From positions 1 through 12,994 of the forward strand of contig JAWLDB010000060.1 in the NCBI GenBank assembly GCA_041686915.1: a stretch of DNA of 12,994 nucleotides, read 5' to 3'. Within the stretch, counting starts at the first letter, position 1; the number at the start of each line of letters is the position of its first letter. Made by a program: the position numbers and the translations under genes. Source of the DNA: JAWLDB01 sp041686915. Its GTDB lineage: Bacteria; Bacillota; UBA994; UBA5500. The notes beneath the pieces were generated by a model. It was not told where the DNA came from and made no database searches. It saw nothing but the letters and a program-made list of their open reading frames with translations. Below, piece by piece: positions 1 to 6,156 of this stretch.

Positions 1-2
1 GT

Positions 3-191
3 GGCGAAGACCGCGACTGGGGTGCCCGCTTCTGGCCCATCTTCCCAGGCTTGGGCCTGCTGTTCCCAGCCACCATGGCAGCATTCGATTGGCGCTACTC
101 AATACAGTTGCCTGAACTAATACTGCCTATCGGCCTCATCGCCGTCGGCGTTTACCTCTGGTGTCAGAGCCGGAAGAATACGCAAGCCTAG
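3..191 (+). CDS. C-terminal part of a small membrane protein (LiaF/DUF5668-like transmembrane region), 5' end outside window
   Basis: An open frame enters from the left edge and ends at TAG 189-191, giving 62 residues. It starts GEDRDWGARFWPIFPGLG and contains two hydrophobic stretches: one around the FPGLGLLFPATMAAF segment, the other ELILPIGLIAVGVYLW near the end, followed by a short polar tail (CQSRKNTQA). The pattern 'fWPi.pGlgLL...lilPigLi.vGvyL' resembles the paired-helix region at the N-terminus of LiaF-type and DUF5668 proteins, which sit in the membrane of Gram-positive bacteria and often accompany envelope-stress or GntR-regulated genes. That family call is from pattern memory and is tentative; membrane location is the safer statement. 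A good terminator follows within 15 nt, so this is the last gene of its unit. Confidence 0.6.
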   Translation, partial: GEDRDWGARFWPIFPGLGLLFPATMAAFDWRYSIQLPELILPIGLIAVGVYLWCQSRKNTQA

Positions 192-202
192 GAGATATGC
201 AC

Positions 203-232
203 AAGGAGCCCGCATCGCGGGCTCCTTTATCT
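203..232 (+). terminator. Rho-independent terminator after the partial membrane protein gene
   Basis: Left arm AAGGAGCCCGC (203-213) and right arm GCGGGCTCCTT (217-227) form an 11-bp GC-rich stem with a 3-nt ATC loop, followed by TTATCTTT. The hairpin begins 12 nt after the TAG at 189-191. On the minus strand the following bases hold only two T, so it should act mainly in the plus direction. Confidence 0.88.
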
Positions 233-284
233 TTACACTGTATGCACCATATCTCAAGAATGTAGGGGGTGAGCATGTTCAACC

Positions 285-1181
285 CTATTCTCCCCGCAGA
301 ACGCTCTCCACCCACTGGTAGCAGCGGTCAAGATCATCTGCCGACACCAGGTCAGCACGGTGTTCAAATAGAACACTAGCCTGCTCGACGCCGGAAAGAA
401 CGCTCAAATAAGCAGCCATATCACCCCAACCCTCTTCTGGCTTAAGCTCAGGTAGTAGCGGGTGATGGCCACCGGCCTTATTCTGTCCCAGCCGTACTGT
501 CCAAAGGTGTACATTCGTTATGTAAGGTAACATCCGGTTGATAAACTCAATTGCAGAGAAACCTGGGTCGGTATGTTCCTGCATATGCAACCGACCGGTA
601 TCTATGCAAAAGCCGATACCTGGAAAAGCTGCAAACAGCTCGGGCAGGATCTGCTGATAGTGCACTGGATGGGTGATGTCATGTTCCAGCACTATCGACA
701 GGCCGATTTCCTTGGATAGCTTGAACAAACGGGCGAAAGCAGAGAAAGCCAAGGCTCGCTCATCAACAATATTGTAATCGCTCGCCCAGATAGCCTCGCC
801 CTGGTCGGGGAAGCGCCAGTCACTCCAGTCCAGGCCTGGTTCGAGCAGTGCAGGTTTGGGGAAATGCAGCAAAAGATAGCTTGCGCCTAACTCTTTGGCG
901 TCGCGCATGTCTTGCTCTATTGCCGAGAATGCCAGCAGCCTTTCTTCATGACGGCCAGTAATGTACGGATGCAGAGGAATGCCCTCATACCTTCCCTTAA
1001 CAAGAGGGAAGTGAACACCAAACTGTAAGCCATTATCCTCAGCAAACGCTGCCACCTGTTTGGCCTCTTCCAGACTAGGCAGACAAGAGACCTCCACTCC
1101 AGCAAAGCCTGGCTTTAGCTCCCTTATCAGCTTCTCCCGCCGAAAAGTCCCGTAGATTCCTACTATCAATCCGGGTTGCAA
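285..1181 (-). CDS. Sugar phosphate isomerase/epimerase-like TIM-barrel protein
   Basis: A 298-residue protein of the xylose-isomerase-like / AP-endonuclease-2 superfamily. These are (beta/alpha)8 barrels binding a divalent metal at the C-terminal ends of the strands; known members are sugar or polyol isomerases, epimerases and endonuclease IV. Candidate metal ligands in the expected strand order are E166 (VLEHD), D194 (FCIDTGR), H225 (NVHLW) and E273 (LFEHR). Strand-like segments GVEVSCL (29-34) and LLLHFPK (103-109) also fit. The frame is open 33 nt further up to an ATG at 1214, but that ATG has no good ribosome site. A TTG at 1179-1181 has GGGGAG 5 nt upstream and starts directly before the first barrel strand (GLIVGIYGTF), so I place the start there. 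The gene stands alone, with TAG at 285-287. The substrate cannot be told from sequence. Confidence 0.82.
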   Translation of the reverse strand: MQPGLIVGIYGTFRREKLIRELKPGFAGVEVSCLPSLEEAKQVAAFAEDNGLQFGVHFPLVKGRYEGIPLHPYITGRHEERLLAFSAIEQDMRDAKELGASYLLLHFPKPALLEPGLDWSDWRFPDQGEAIWASDYNIVDERALAFSAFARLFKLSKEIGLSIVLEHDITHPVHYQQILPELFAAFPGIGFCIDTGRLHMQEHTDPGFSAIEFINRMLPYITNVHLWTVRLGQNKAGGHHPLLPELKPEEGWGDMAAYLSVLSGVEQASVLFEHRADLVSADDLDRCYQWVESVLRGE

Positions 1182-1186
1182 GATAT

Positions 1187-1193
1187 CTCCCCC
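1187..1193 (-). promoter_or_regulatory. Ribosome binding site that favours a TTG start at 1181
   Basis: On the minus strand the bases read GGGGGAG, then ATATC, then TTG. The 5-nt spacing and strength of this site contrast with the weak surroundings of the in-frame ATG codons at 1214 and 1202, so the TTG is the better start for the TIM-barrel protein. Confidence 0.7.
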
Positions 1194-1322
1194 ATTTCTC
1201 ATCGCTACGGTCATAATGGTGTAATCTTTCGACGAATATTCTGGATTGCCTGTTTTCTGCTTGGTAGGAAATGTTTCCAGAAAGGCAAGGCGGCTTCGTT
1301 TGGGAAAATGTACGGATGCCTC

Positions 1323-1352
1323 TTTACAAGTGTACTAGTGTATTGATACAAT
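1323..1352 (+). promoter_or_regulatory. Sigma-A-type promoter for the DUF5808-like gene
   Basis: TTTACA at 1323-1328 (one mismatch to TTGACA) and TACAAT at 1347-1352 (one mismatch to TATAAT) are separated by 18 nt. Transcription would start near 1359, leaving about 27 nt of leader before ATG 1386 with an intact ribosome site (AGAGGAG, 1371-1377). The inverted-repeat operator listed separately fills the spacer. Confidence 0.7.
1331..1350 (+). promoter_or_regulatory. Putative YtrA-type (GntR family) operator between -35 and -10
   Basis: The segment holds TGTACTA at its left end and TGATACA at its right end (inverted, 5 of 7 positions matching). The right half contains a perfect inner palindrome TGTAT-TG-ATACA (1339-1350). 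AGTGTA also recurs at an 8-nt step (1329 and 1337). TGTAnTA...TAnTACA patterns are typical of YtrA-subfamily GntR repressors, which often control small membrane proteins and ABC exporters in Firmicutes. The position between the promoter hexamers would allow a bound repressor to block RNA polymerase. No GntR gene is in the window, so the assignment is inference from motif and location. Confidence 0.5.
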
Positions 1353-1385
1353 GTGACTGTAAGCTTGGTGAGAGGAGTGGTCCTA

Positions 1386-1694
1386 ATGAAGAAACTTGCT
1401 ATGGTGGCTCTGATACTTACTTTTGGGTTGTTTGTCAGCTCCCTGATGTTGGAGCAACCTCAGGTGGTTGCAGCATCAGCCGCTAAATCTGCTGTGCTGG
1501 CAGAGGATCCAGAGGGGTGGATTTGGGGCGGAACCATCTACTATAACCCTAAGGATCCCCGACTAAATGTGCCAAAGCTGCGCGGCTCGGGTATGACTCT
1601 CAACTTCGCCAACCCCTTTGCCTGGGTTGTGCTGGTTGCTATCTTTGTAGTGGTCATCGTCGCCAAGTTCCTCCCCAAGCGCAAGGGGAAGTAG
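1386..1694 (+). CDS. Small membrane protein with DUF5808-like motif
   Basis: A 102-residue protein. Residues 4-21 (LAMVALILTFGLFVSSLM) form a signal peptide or first membrane helix, with a possible cleavage motif near VVAASA (27-32). Residues 45-75 (WIWGGTIYYNPKDPRL...GSGMTLNF) match the DUF5808 pattern 'YyNP.DPR..vPk..G.G.TLNF' as I remember it. Residues 77-97 (PFAWVVLVAIFVVVIVAKFLP) form a C-terminal helix, and the tail is basic (KRKGK). The function of this family is unknown; its members commonly sit near GntR regulators and DUF1648 membrane proteins. Start: ATG 1386 has AGGAG 8 nt upstream; an upstream in-frame ATG at 1353 would begin inside the promoter's -10 region. It is a single-gene unit with its own promoter, operator and terminator. 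Confidence 0.8.
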   Translation: MKKLAMVALILTFGLFVSSLMLEQPQVVAASAAKSAVLAEDPEGWIWGGTIYYNPKDPRLNVPKLRGSGMTLNFANPFAWVVLVAIFVVVIVAKFLPKRKGK

Positions 1695-1709
1695 ATAAGG
1701 TCATAGCAG

Positions 1710-1747
1710 AGAAAGAGGTAGCCGTATCTGGCTACCTCTTTCTGTTA
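1710..1747. terminator. Strong hairpin terminator between converging units
   Basis: Arms AGAAAGAGGTAGCC (1710-1723) and GGCTACCTCTTTCT (1730-1743) form a perfect 14-bp stem with a 6-nt loop. The T-rich end of the right arm and the T-rich end of the opposite arm let it work in both directions: for the DUF5808-like gene on plus and for the VanZ relic / methyltransferase unit on minus. Confidence 0.82.
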
Positions 1748-1970
1748 AGTATTCGACCGAGTCCGGATATGGCGACCACCGATCTGAGTTTTCGTACTCC
1801 AGCAAAGACTATCGGCAAAAGGAAACCTAAGAGATAATATTGCCCAGAAGGTTTGACACTGTGACCCGTACACTCTCGTTCTCCCCCAAGTAGTAGACAA
1901 TCGTCTTCAGTGGAACGAAGTTGCTGCGCGCAATCCCGAAACCGATGGGTAATCGTTCATGGGAGCTCAT
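1732..1970 (-). pseudogene. VanZ-family membrane protein, truncated and frameshifted relic
   Basis: The apparent intergenic space encodes VanZ-like sequence in two frames. From ATG 1970 the first frame reads MSSHERLPIGFGIARSNFVP, then LKTIVYYL and NLLGNII, and stops at TAG 1827-1829. This matches the VanZ core 'R.NliPfkTi..yL......NLLGNI'. A second frame then continues with LGFLLPIVFAGVRKLRSVVA and ISGLGRILNRKR (1830-1735, stop 1732-1734). This matches the next part of the family, 'fiPlGFLLP..f..lR....v'. About four residues and a frame are lost at the join (near 1833). The N-terminal helix and the conserved C-terminal half (including the usual acidic residue patterns) are missing. Intact VanZ-family proteins are small membrane proteins, some giving low-level teicoplanin resistance. 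No product is expected here. Confidence 0.72.
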
Positions 1971-1986
1971 TCCTACCATGAATTTT

Positions 1987-2832
1987 CTATGCCTCTACCT
2001 TTTCAGCGATGATGCAGTGCATTTCCGAAATAACGTCAACACCATAGGCGCTGGCATCAATGGCCAAACCATGCTGAACAGGGTCCAGCCGGCGCGTCTC
2101 CGCGACCTGCCTGCTCACCATCCGCAAGCCAGCGGTAGCAAACTGCTCTTCCCATCGGTTCACTAGCCAGGGATTGACCGACCATAACTGCTGGAGTTCC
2201 TCAGGCAGTCGCCTGACCGTCTCAGGAGATATCACCAGTTCATAGGCAATGACTTTCCCTGCCGGCTTGAGCACACGTGCGCATTCCCGCAGCAATCGCC
2301 CCAAGTCTCCTCGCACATTGCTCAGGCCGCCCGCCGAGGAGATGCAGGCGATTGAAGCGTCTCTGATAGGCATGTCAACCGCATCAAAGGCGACAAACAG
2401 AGTGTTTCTTACCCTCATTTCCCCGGAAATAAAGGTTTGCCACCTGTGCAGCACACGGCTCTCCAGGTCATTTACTACAAGCCTGACATCCGGGTTCAAA
2501 TGCAGCAGCGGAGAGAGATTACCCCCACCGGGACCGGCAGCCAGCTCCAGGACAGTACCTCCCGAAGCTAAGGCTGTCTGGCATAGTTCTGCCCTTGCCG
2601 GGTGTGCCAGCATATGCTGCCACTCACTCTGCCAGTTACCCTCAATGGCATAGGTCGCATCCAGCTCCCGCAGATTACGCTTGGGCCAGAAGTCGTTCCC
2701 TAGTGTAAAATCAATAACGCCATTCCTGACTAGCGCTATCAGTTCACCCGAACGGTCAAGTAGCTCTCCCGTCCACCAGCGCTCGCATTTCAGCTCACCC
2801 CGAAAAGCTGCATCAACCAAAAAGTTGCACAT
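1987..2832 (-). CDS. Class I SAM-dependent methyltransferase
   Basis: A 281-residue protein. Motif I is VLELAAGPGGG (94-104), the glycine-rich SAM loop. An acidic residue ending strand 2 is in VVNDLE (119-124), followed by FDAVDMPI (149-156) and RVLKPAGKVIAYELV (186-200), the usual order of the class I (Rossmann) fold. Residues 11-45 (RGELKCERW...VRNGVIDFTLG) recall the Trm112/RlmA-type N-terminal segment that ends in 'GIpdF', but the zinc-binding cysteines are mostly gone. No target is recognised; small molecule or rRNA/protein are all possible. ATG 2832 has AGGGGGG 7 nt upstream. It lies alone on the minus strand, divergent from the M32 gene and followed by the VanZ relic. Confidence 0.8.
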   Translation of the reverse strand: MCNFLVDAAFRGELKCERWWTGELLDRSGELIALVRNGVIDFTLGNDFWPKRNLRELDATYAIEGNWQSEWQHMLAHPARAELCQTALASGGTVLELAAGPGGGNLSPLLHLNPDVRLVVNDLESRVLHRWQTFISGEMRVRNTLFVAFDAVDMPIRDASIACISSAGGLSNVRGDLGRLLRECARVLKPAGKVIAYELVISPETVRRLPEELQQLWSVNPWLVNRWEEQFATAGLRMVSRQVAETRRLDPVQHGLAIDASAYGVDVISEMHCIIAEKVEA

Positions 2833-3002
2833 TTACACGCCCCCCTGTAAGCTTCCGGCTTATTCCCTTTGCTCTTCTTTGGTAGGATTTCCTATCACGA
2901 TAGGAGAATGTAGCTAGTATAGAACGTCTACCTTGCCAAGCTCAACCATAGACTCAACTTGAGGCAAGCATCTCTATGATTACGTTACACAAGGAAAATA
3001 TC
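2833..3002. other. Divergent intergenic region between methyltransferase and M32 genes
   Basis: Must hold promoters for both flanking genes. Visible elements are a short palindrome CCTATC-AC-GATAGG (2891-2904) and a TAGTAT hexamer (2915-2920) that could be a -10 for the plus-strand gene but lacks a convincing -35. CTTGCC (2932-2937) and GGCAAG (2963-2968) with partly pairing inner bases could form an imperfect hairpin. No regulator can be assigned. Confidence 0.35.
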
Positions 3003-3017
3003 AAGGAGGGATTATTC

Positions 3018-4541
3018 ATGAGTACTAACAAGCCACAGGAGTTCCAGCGGTTGATGGACCTCTGGGCGGAGATTGATGACCTGAGTATGGTTTCGGCAGT
3101 AATCTACTGGGACGAACAGACCCAGATGCCGAAAAGCGGCTCAGCTGCTCGCGCCGACCACAAAGCCACTCTGGACCGGCTGGTGCACGAGCGTATTTCC
3201 AATCCGGAAATCGGTCAGCTGCTGGACAAATTGACCACCTGGGAGAAGGAGATAGACTATCATTCAGACGAGGCCGGCATTCTCCGTGTTGCCAGGCTGC
3301 AACATGAGCGGGCAACCAAGCTGCCAGTCGAGTTGGTGATTGAGTTCTCAAGGGCACGTTCAGAAGCCTTCGGGACCTGGCTGAAGGCGCGCGAAGCGAA
3401 GGACTTCAGCATTTTTGCCCCTTCACTACAGAAGATTTATGAACTGAGCCGTAAAAGCGCCGAGGCTATCGGCTACACAGAGCACCCAATGGATGCCTTC
3501 ATCGCGACCAGCGAACCGGGCATGACCACCGCCGACTTTGATACCTTATTCGCTGAGCTTAGGGAAACACTAGTTCCGCTGGTTAAGAACATCACCGAAA
3601 ATGGTCGCCCGGTGGACGATTCAGTGCTGACCAAACTGTATGACCCCAAGCTGCAGTGGGAAGTAGGGCTAAAGGCGGTGCGAGCTATCAACTTTAATTT
3701 GGATGAAGGCCGCGCCGATTTCTCTGTCCACCCCTTCTCCATCAGTTTCACTCCTAACGATACACGCATCACCTCACGCATTCGCGAAGATGATTTCCGC
3801 CCCTGCTTCTTTGGACTGTTACATGAGGCAGGCCACGGACACTACATGCAGGGTATCCCGGTCAAGTACCGCCGTTCACCGTTGATGGAAGGTGCGTCTG
3901 CCGGGGCGCATGAGTCGCAATCCCGCACATGGGAGAACCTTGTTGGACGCTCTTTGAGCTTCTGGCAGAATTTCTACCCGGTTGTGCAGCAAGCCTTCCC
4001 GGAACAAACCAACGGTGTCTCCGTAGAGGATTGGCATCGCGCCGTCAACAGGGTGCAGCCGTCGTTCATCCGCGTAGAAGCTGACGAGGTAACTTACAAT
4101 TTGCACATCATGATCCGCTTTGAACTGGAGAAGGCCGTTTACGATGGCAAGCTGCAGATCAAGGACCTAGCCGAGGCCTGGAACCAGAAATTCCGCGAGT
4201 ACCTGGGGATCGAGCCAGAGAACGACCTAATCGGTGTTTTACAGGACATACACTGGACAGGTGGCTTCGGCGCCGGCTTCCAAGGCTATACATTAGGTAA
4301 CGTCATGTCAGCCCAGTTCTATCAGGCAGCGCTGCGCGACAATCCCGCTCTGGCTGCCGAGTTCGCCAAGGGCGACTACTCTGGGCTACTAGCCTGGAGC
4401 CGCGAGCACATTCACTCCCATGGCGCCAAGTACGGCCCGCAGGAAGTGATGCAGATCGCGACCGGAGAACCACTGACAGCGAAAGCCTACTTGGAGTACA
4501 TCACTGAGAAATTCTCGAGCATCTACGAGCTGAAGAAATAG
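3018..4541 (+). CDS. M32 family metallocarboxypeptidase (carboxypeptidase Taq type)
   Basis: A 507-residue zinc carboxypeptidase removing C-terminal amino acids from peptides, probably in the cytoplasm (no signal peptide). Zinc site: HEAGH at 269-273, with the third ligand E299 in AHESQSRTWEN. Other family blocks are HPFSISFTPNDTRITSR (238-254), IRVEADEVTYNLHIMIRFEL (351-370) and HWTGG...YTLGN (412-428). Length is usual for M32 (about 500). The last block is unusual: most members have a FGYFPtY-type sequence where this one has GAGFQGY. An in-frame ATG at 2976 would add 14 residues, but ATG 3018 has a perfect AAGGAGG (3003-3009) 8 nt upstream, so that is the start. Single-gene unit, closed by a strong terminator. 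Confidence 0.95.
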   Translation: MSTNKPQEFQRLMDLWAEIDDLSMVSAVIYWDEQTQMPKSGSAARADHKATLDRLVHERISNPEIGQLLDKLTTWEKEIDYHSDEAGILRVARLQHERATKLPVELVIEFSRARSEAFGTWLKAREAKDFSIFAPSLQKIYELSRKSAEAIGYTEHPMDAFIATSEPGMTTADFDTLFAELRETLVPLVKNITENGRPVDDSVLTKLYDPKLQWEVGLKAVRAINFNLDEGRADFSVHPFSISFTPNDTRITSRIREDDFRPCFFGLLHEAGHGHYMQGIPVKYRRSPLMEGASAGAHESQSRTWENLVGRSLSFWQNFYPVVQQAFPEQTNGVSVEDWHRAVNRVQPSFIRVEADEVTYNLHIMIRFELEKAVYDGKLQIKDLAEAWNQKFREYLGIEPENDLIGVLQDIHWTGGFGAGFQGYTLGNVMSAQFYQAALRDNPALAAEFAKGDYSGLLAWSREHIHSHGAKYGPQEVMQIATGEPLTAKAYLEYITEKFSSIYELKK

Positions 4542-4555
4542 CATACCCGCATAAC

Positions 4556-4582
4556 AAAGAGGGCCTCGCGGCCCTCTTTTCT
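4556..4582 (+). terminator. Rho-independent terminator of the M32 gene
   Basis: Arms AAAGAGGGCC (4556-4565) and GGCCCTCTTT (4570-4579) form a 10-bp stem with a TCGC loop, ending in TTTTCT. It starts 15 nt after the TAG stop. Confidence 0.9.
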
Positions 4583-4747
4583 ATAGGGCTGGTCACCGCC
4601 CAGCCCCTACCATCTTCACCTGTCCCCGGTGTAGCCCACCGCAAACATTAACCTGTCCCCGTTGTAGGGGGCGGAACATTAACCTGTCCCCGTTGTAGGG
4701 GCAGAATTCCATTCTGCCCAAAGGGTTGAGTGCAACTCAACCCCTAC
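4583..4747. repeat. Composite intergenic repeat: hairpins plus 2-3 copies of a direct repeat
   Basis: Three parts are visible. (1) TAGGG-CTGG (4584-4592) pairs with CCAGCCCCTA (4600-4609), with one unpaired C in the right arm. (2) A 27-bp unit containing ACCTGTCCCCGTTGTAGGGG occurs identically at 4644-4670 and 4675-4701 (31-bp step); a diverged third copy with ACCTGTCCCCGGTGTAG begins near 4611. (3) 4695-4747 folds as two 9-bp hairpins with 3-nt loops (GGGCAGAAT/ATTCTGCCC, 4699-4719; GGGTTGAGT/ACTCAACCC, 4723-4743) enclosed by GTAG/CTAC. The recurring GTAGGGG/CCCCTAC ends and lack of coding sequence suggest a dispersed, non-autonomous intergenic element (REP- or MITE-like). No transposase is nearby. 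Confidence 0.75.
4723..4743 (-). terminator. Possible terminator of the M20 gene, inside the repeat
   Basis: Read on the minus strand, GGGTTGAGT-TGC-ACTCAACCC followed by TTT lies 31 nt after the amidohydrolase stop codon. The stem is perfect but the T-run is short, so termination is plausible rather than certain. Confidence 0.4.
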
Positions 4748-4774
4748 GCCCCAACCAACATAAATCTGCCTGCC

Positions 4775-5953
4775 CTATTTGCGCAAATACTCCAATGCGG
4801 CCTCTGCCAACAATGCCATGCCGACTGGAATGGCATCTTCGTCAAAGTTGTACTTTGGATGGTGACCCGGATAGATGCAGGCCTTCTCCTCATTACCAGC
4901 GCCGAGGCGGAAGAAGATGCCCGGTGCCTTCTCTGCAAAATACGCAAAGTCTTCTCCACCCATGGAGGGGTTGGCAATACGCGCCACATTCTCCTTACCG
5001 AGAACTCTCTGACCTACGGCCTCCATTAAGTCAGCCATTTCCGGCGCATTGATGACGGACGGATAGCCCTTGTCATACTTCAGCTCGCACTCGCAGCGCA
5101 GGCTCTGACAAATGCCGTTGATGATGCGCTCGATACGCTCCGGCATGCTGGCACGCACATCCGGGTCCAAGGTGCGAACGGTACCGGTCATAACCACGTT
5201 ATCGGCGATGACGTTACCGCGATAGCCTCCATTGATGGTGCCGATGGTAACAACCACGGAACCAAGCGGGTCGATTTCGCGGCTGGCAACTGTCTGCAGA
5301 GCTACGATGATGTGGCCCGCAGCTACGATTGCGTCTATAGACTTATGTGGATGAGCTCCATGGCCACCCTTGCCAGAGATGGTAATCGTGATGGAGTCTG
5401 TTCCAGCGCTGCTGGCACCGGCCTTCAAGCCAATCTGGCCGGTCTTGATATCTGTGCTGATATGCAGGCCCATCACTCCGTCTACGTGCGGATTTTCCAT
5501 CACACCTGCTTCCACCATGGGCAGAGCGCCACCTGGACCCTCCTCTGCCGGCTGGAAGAAGAACTTAACGTTGCCTGGGATCTCGTCTTTCATCTCAGAG
5601 AGCAGTTTAGCCACACCCATCAGGATGGCAGTATGTCCGTCGTGCCCACAAGCATGCATCTTACCGGCGATGGTAGAAGCATACTCGGCTCCACTCTGCT
5701 CGGGAATTGTGAGCGCGTCCATGTCCGCGCGCAAGGCAATAGTCTTGCCAGGCTGACCACCCTTCAGCAGCCCGACTACAGCTGTGTTAGCTATACCAGT
5801 AGTAACTTCAATGCCCAAGTCACGCAGATGTTCGGCAACAATACTGGCAGTGCGCACTTCCTGCATGCCTAGTTCTGGGTTGCGGTGGAAATCACGGCGA
5901 AACTCAATAAACTCATCTTTCAGCGCTTGTGCTCTAGTCATCAGTTCACTCAT
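4775..5953 (-). CDS. M20 family amidohydrolase (N-acyl-L-amino acid / hippurate hydrolase-like)
   Basis: A 392-residue di-metal hydrolase of the M20D type, which removes acyl groups from N-acyl amino acids (hippurate, N-acetyl or IAA conjugates are known substrates). Metal-site residues visible in order: C102 and H104 with D105 (HACGHDGH), E137/E138 (FQPAEEGPGG), H164 (GLHIS) and H364/H365 near the end (YPGHHPKYNFDE). The dimerisation (lid) domain runs roughly from 181 to 295 with GKGGHGAHPHKSIDAI (194-209). RADMDAL (75-81) is also characteristic. Length is typical. An in-frame start at 5998 exists, but ATG 5953 has AGGGAGG 7 nt upstream and yields the usual N-terminus. No signal peptide, so cytoplasmic. 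The exact acyl substrate cannot be read from sequence. Confidence 0.93.
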   Translation of the reverse strand: MSELMTRAQALKDEFIEFRRDFHRNPELGMQEVRTASIVAEHLRDLGIEVTTGIANTAVVGLLKGGQPGKTIALRADMDALTIPEQSGAEYASTIAGKMHACGHDGHTAILMGVAKLLSEMKDEIPGNVKFFFQPAEEGPGGALPMVEAGVMENPHVDGVMGLHISTDIKTGQIGLKAGASSAGTDSITITISGKGGHGAHPHKSIDAIVAAGHIIVALQTVASREIDPLGSVVVTIGTINGGYRGNVIADNVVMTGTVRTLDPDVRASMPERIERIINGICQSLRCECELKYDKGYPSVINAPEMADLMEAVGQRVLGKENVARIANPSMGGEDFAYFAEKAPGIFFRLGAGNEEKACIYPGHHPKYNFDEDAIPVGMALLAEAALEYLRK

Positions 5954-6156
5954 AGATATGCCTCCCTGTGAATTAATCCGTAAACCTTGTTTCGCCAAGC
6001 GGAATATCTTCTCCTGCAGGCAGCTGCCGAAAGCACTGTTCTGGGCTAAGCTTTAGGTAATGTTTTGTAGGGATAGATATATAGCCTTCTCGCAGAAACC
6101 TTCAGGAATTAATATGTTGTAGAATAGACCCTGTCCATCCTGAAAGGAGCGCTTAC
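5954..6156. other. Divergent intergenic region between M20 and GNAT genes
   Basis: Contains the ribosome sites of both flanking genes (CCTCCC at 5961-5966 on minus; AAAGGAG at 6143-6149 on plus). TAGAAT (6120-6125) is a possible -10 for the plus-strand gene, without a recognisable -35 at the right distance. A 10-bp palindrome GGCAGCTGCC lies at 6020-6029. No gene, RNA or known riboswitch fold was seen. Confidence 0.35.

Noticed and set aside
261..287. TAGGG...CCCTA pairing downstream of the TIM-barrel gene as its terminator
   Set aside because: The stem is short and interrupted, and no T-run follows on the minus strand.
2891..2904. CCTATC-AC-GATAGG palindrome as a regulatory site
   Set aside because: Six-base arms occur by chance often, and neither flanking promoter could be located firmly enough to give it context.
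2976..3017. An upstream ATG start for the M32 gene
   Set aside because: It lacks a ribosome site, and the added 14 residues would span the strong AAGGAGG at 3003-3009.
4644..4701. Two regularly spaced direct repeats as the start of a CRISPR array
   Set aside because: The copies are separated by only 4 nt, there are no unique spacers of normal size, the third copy is diverged, and no cas gene is present.
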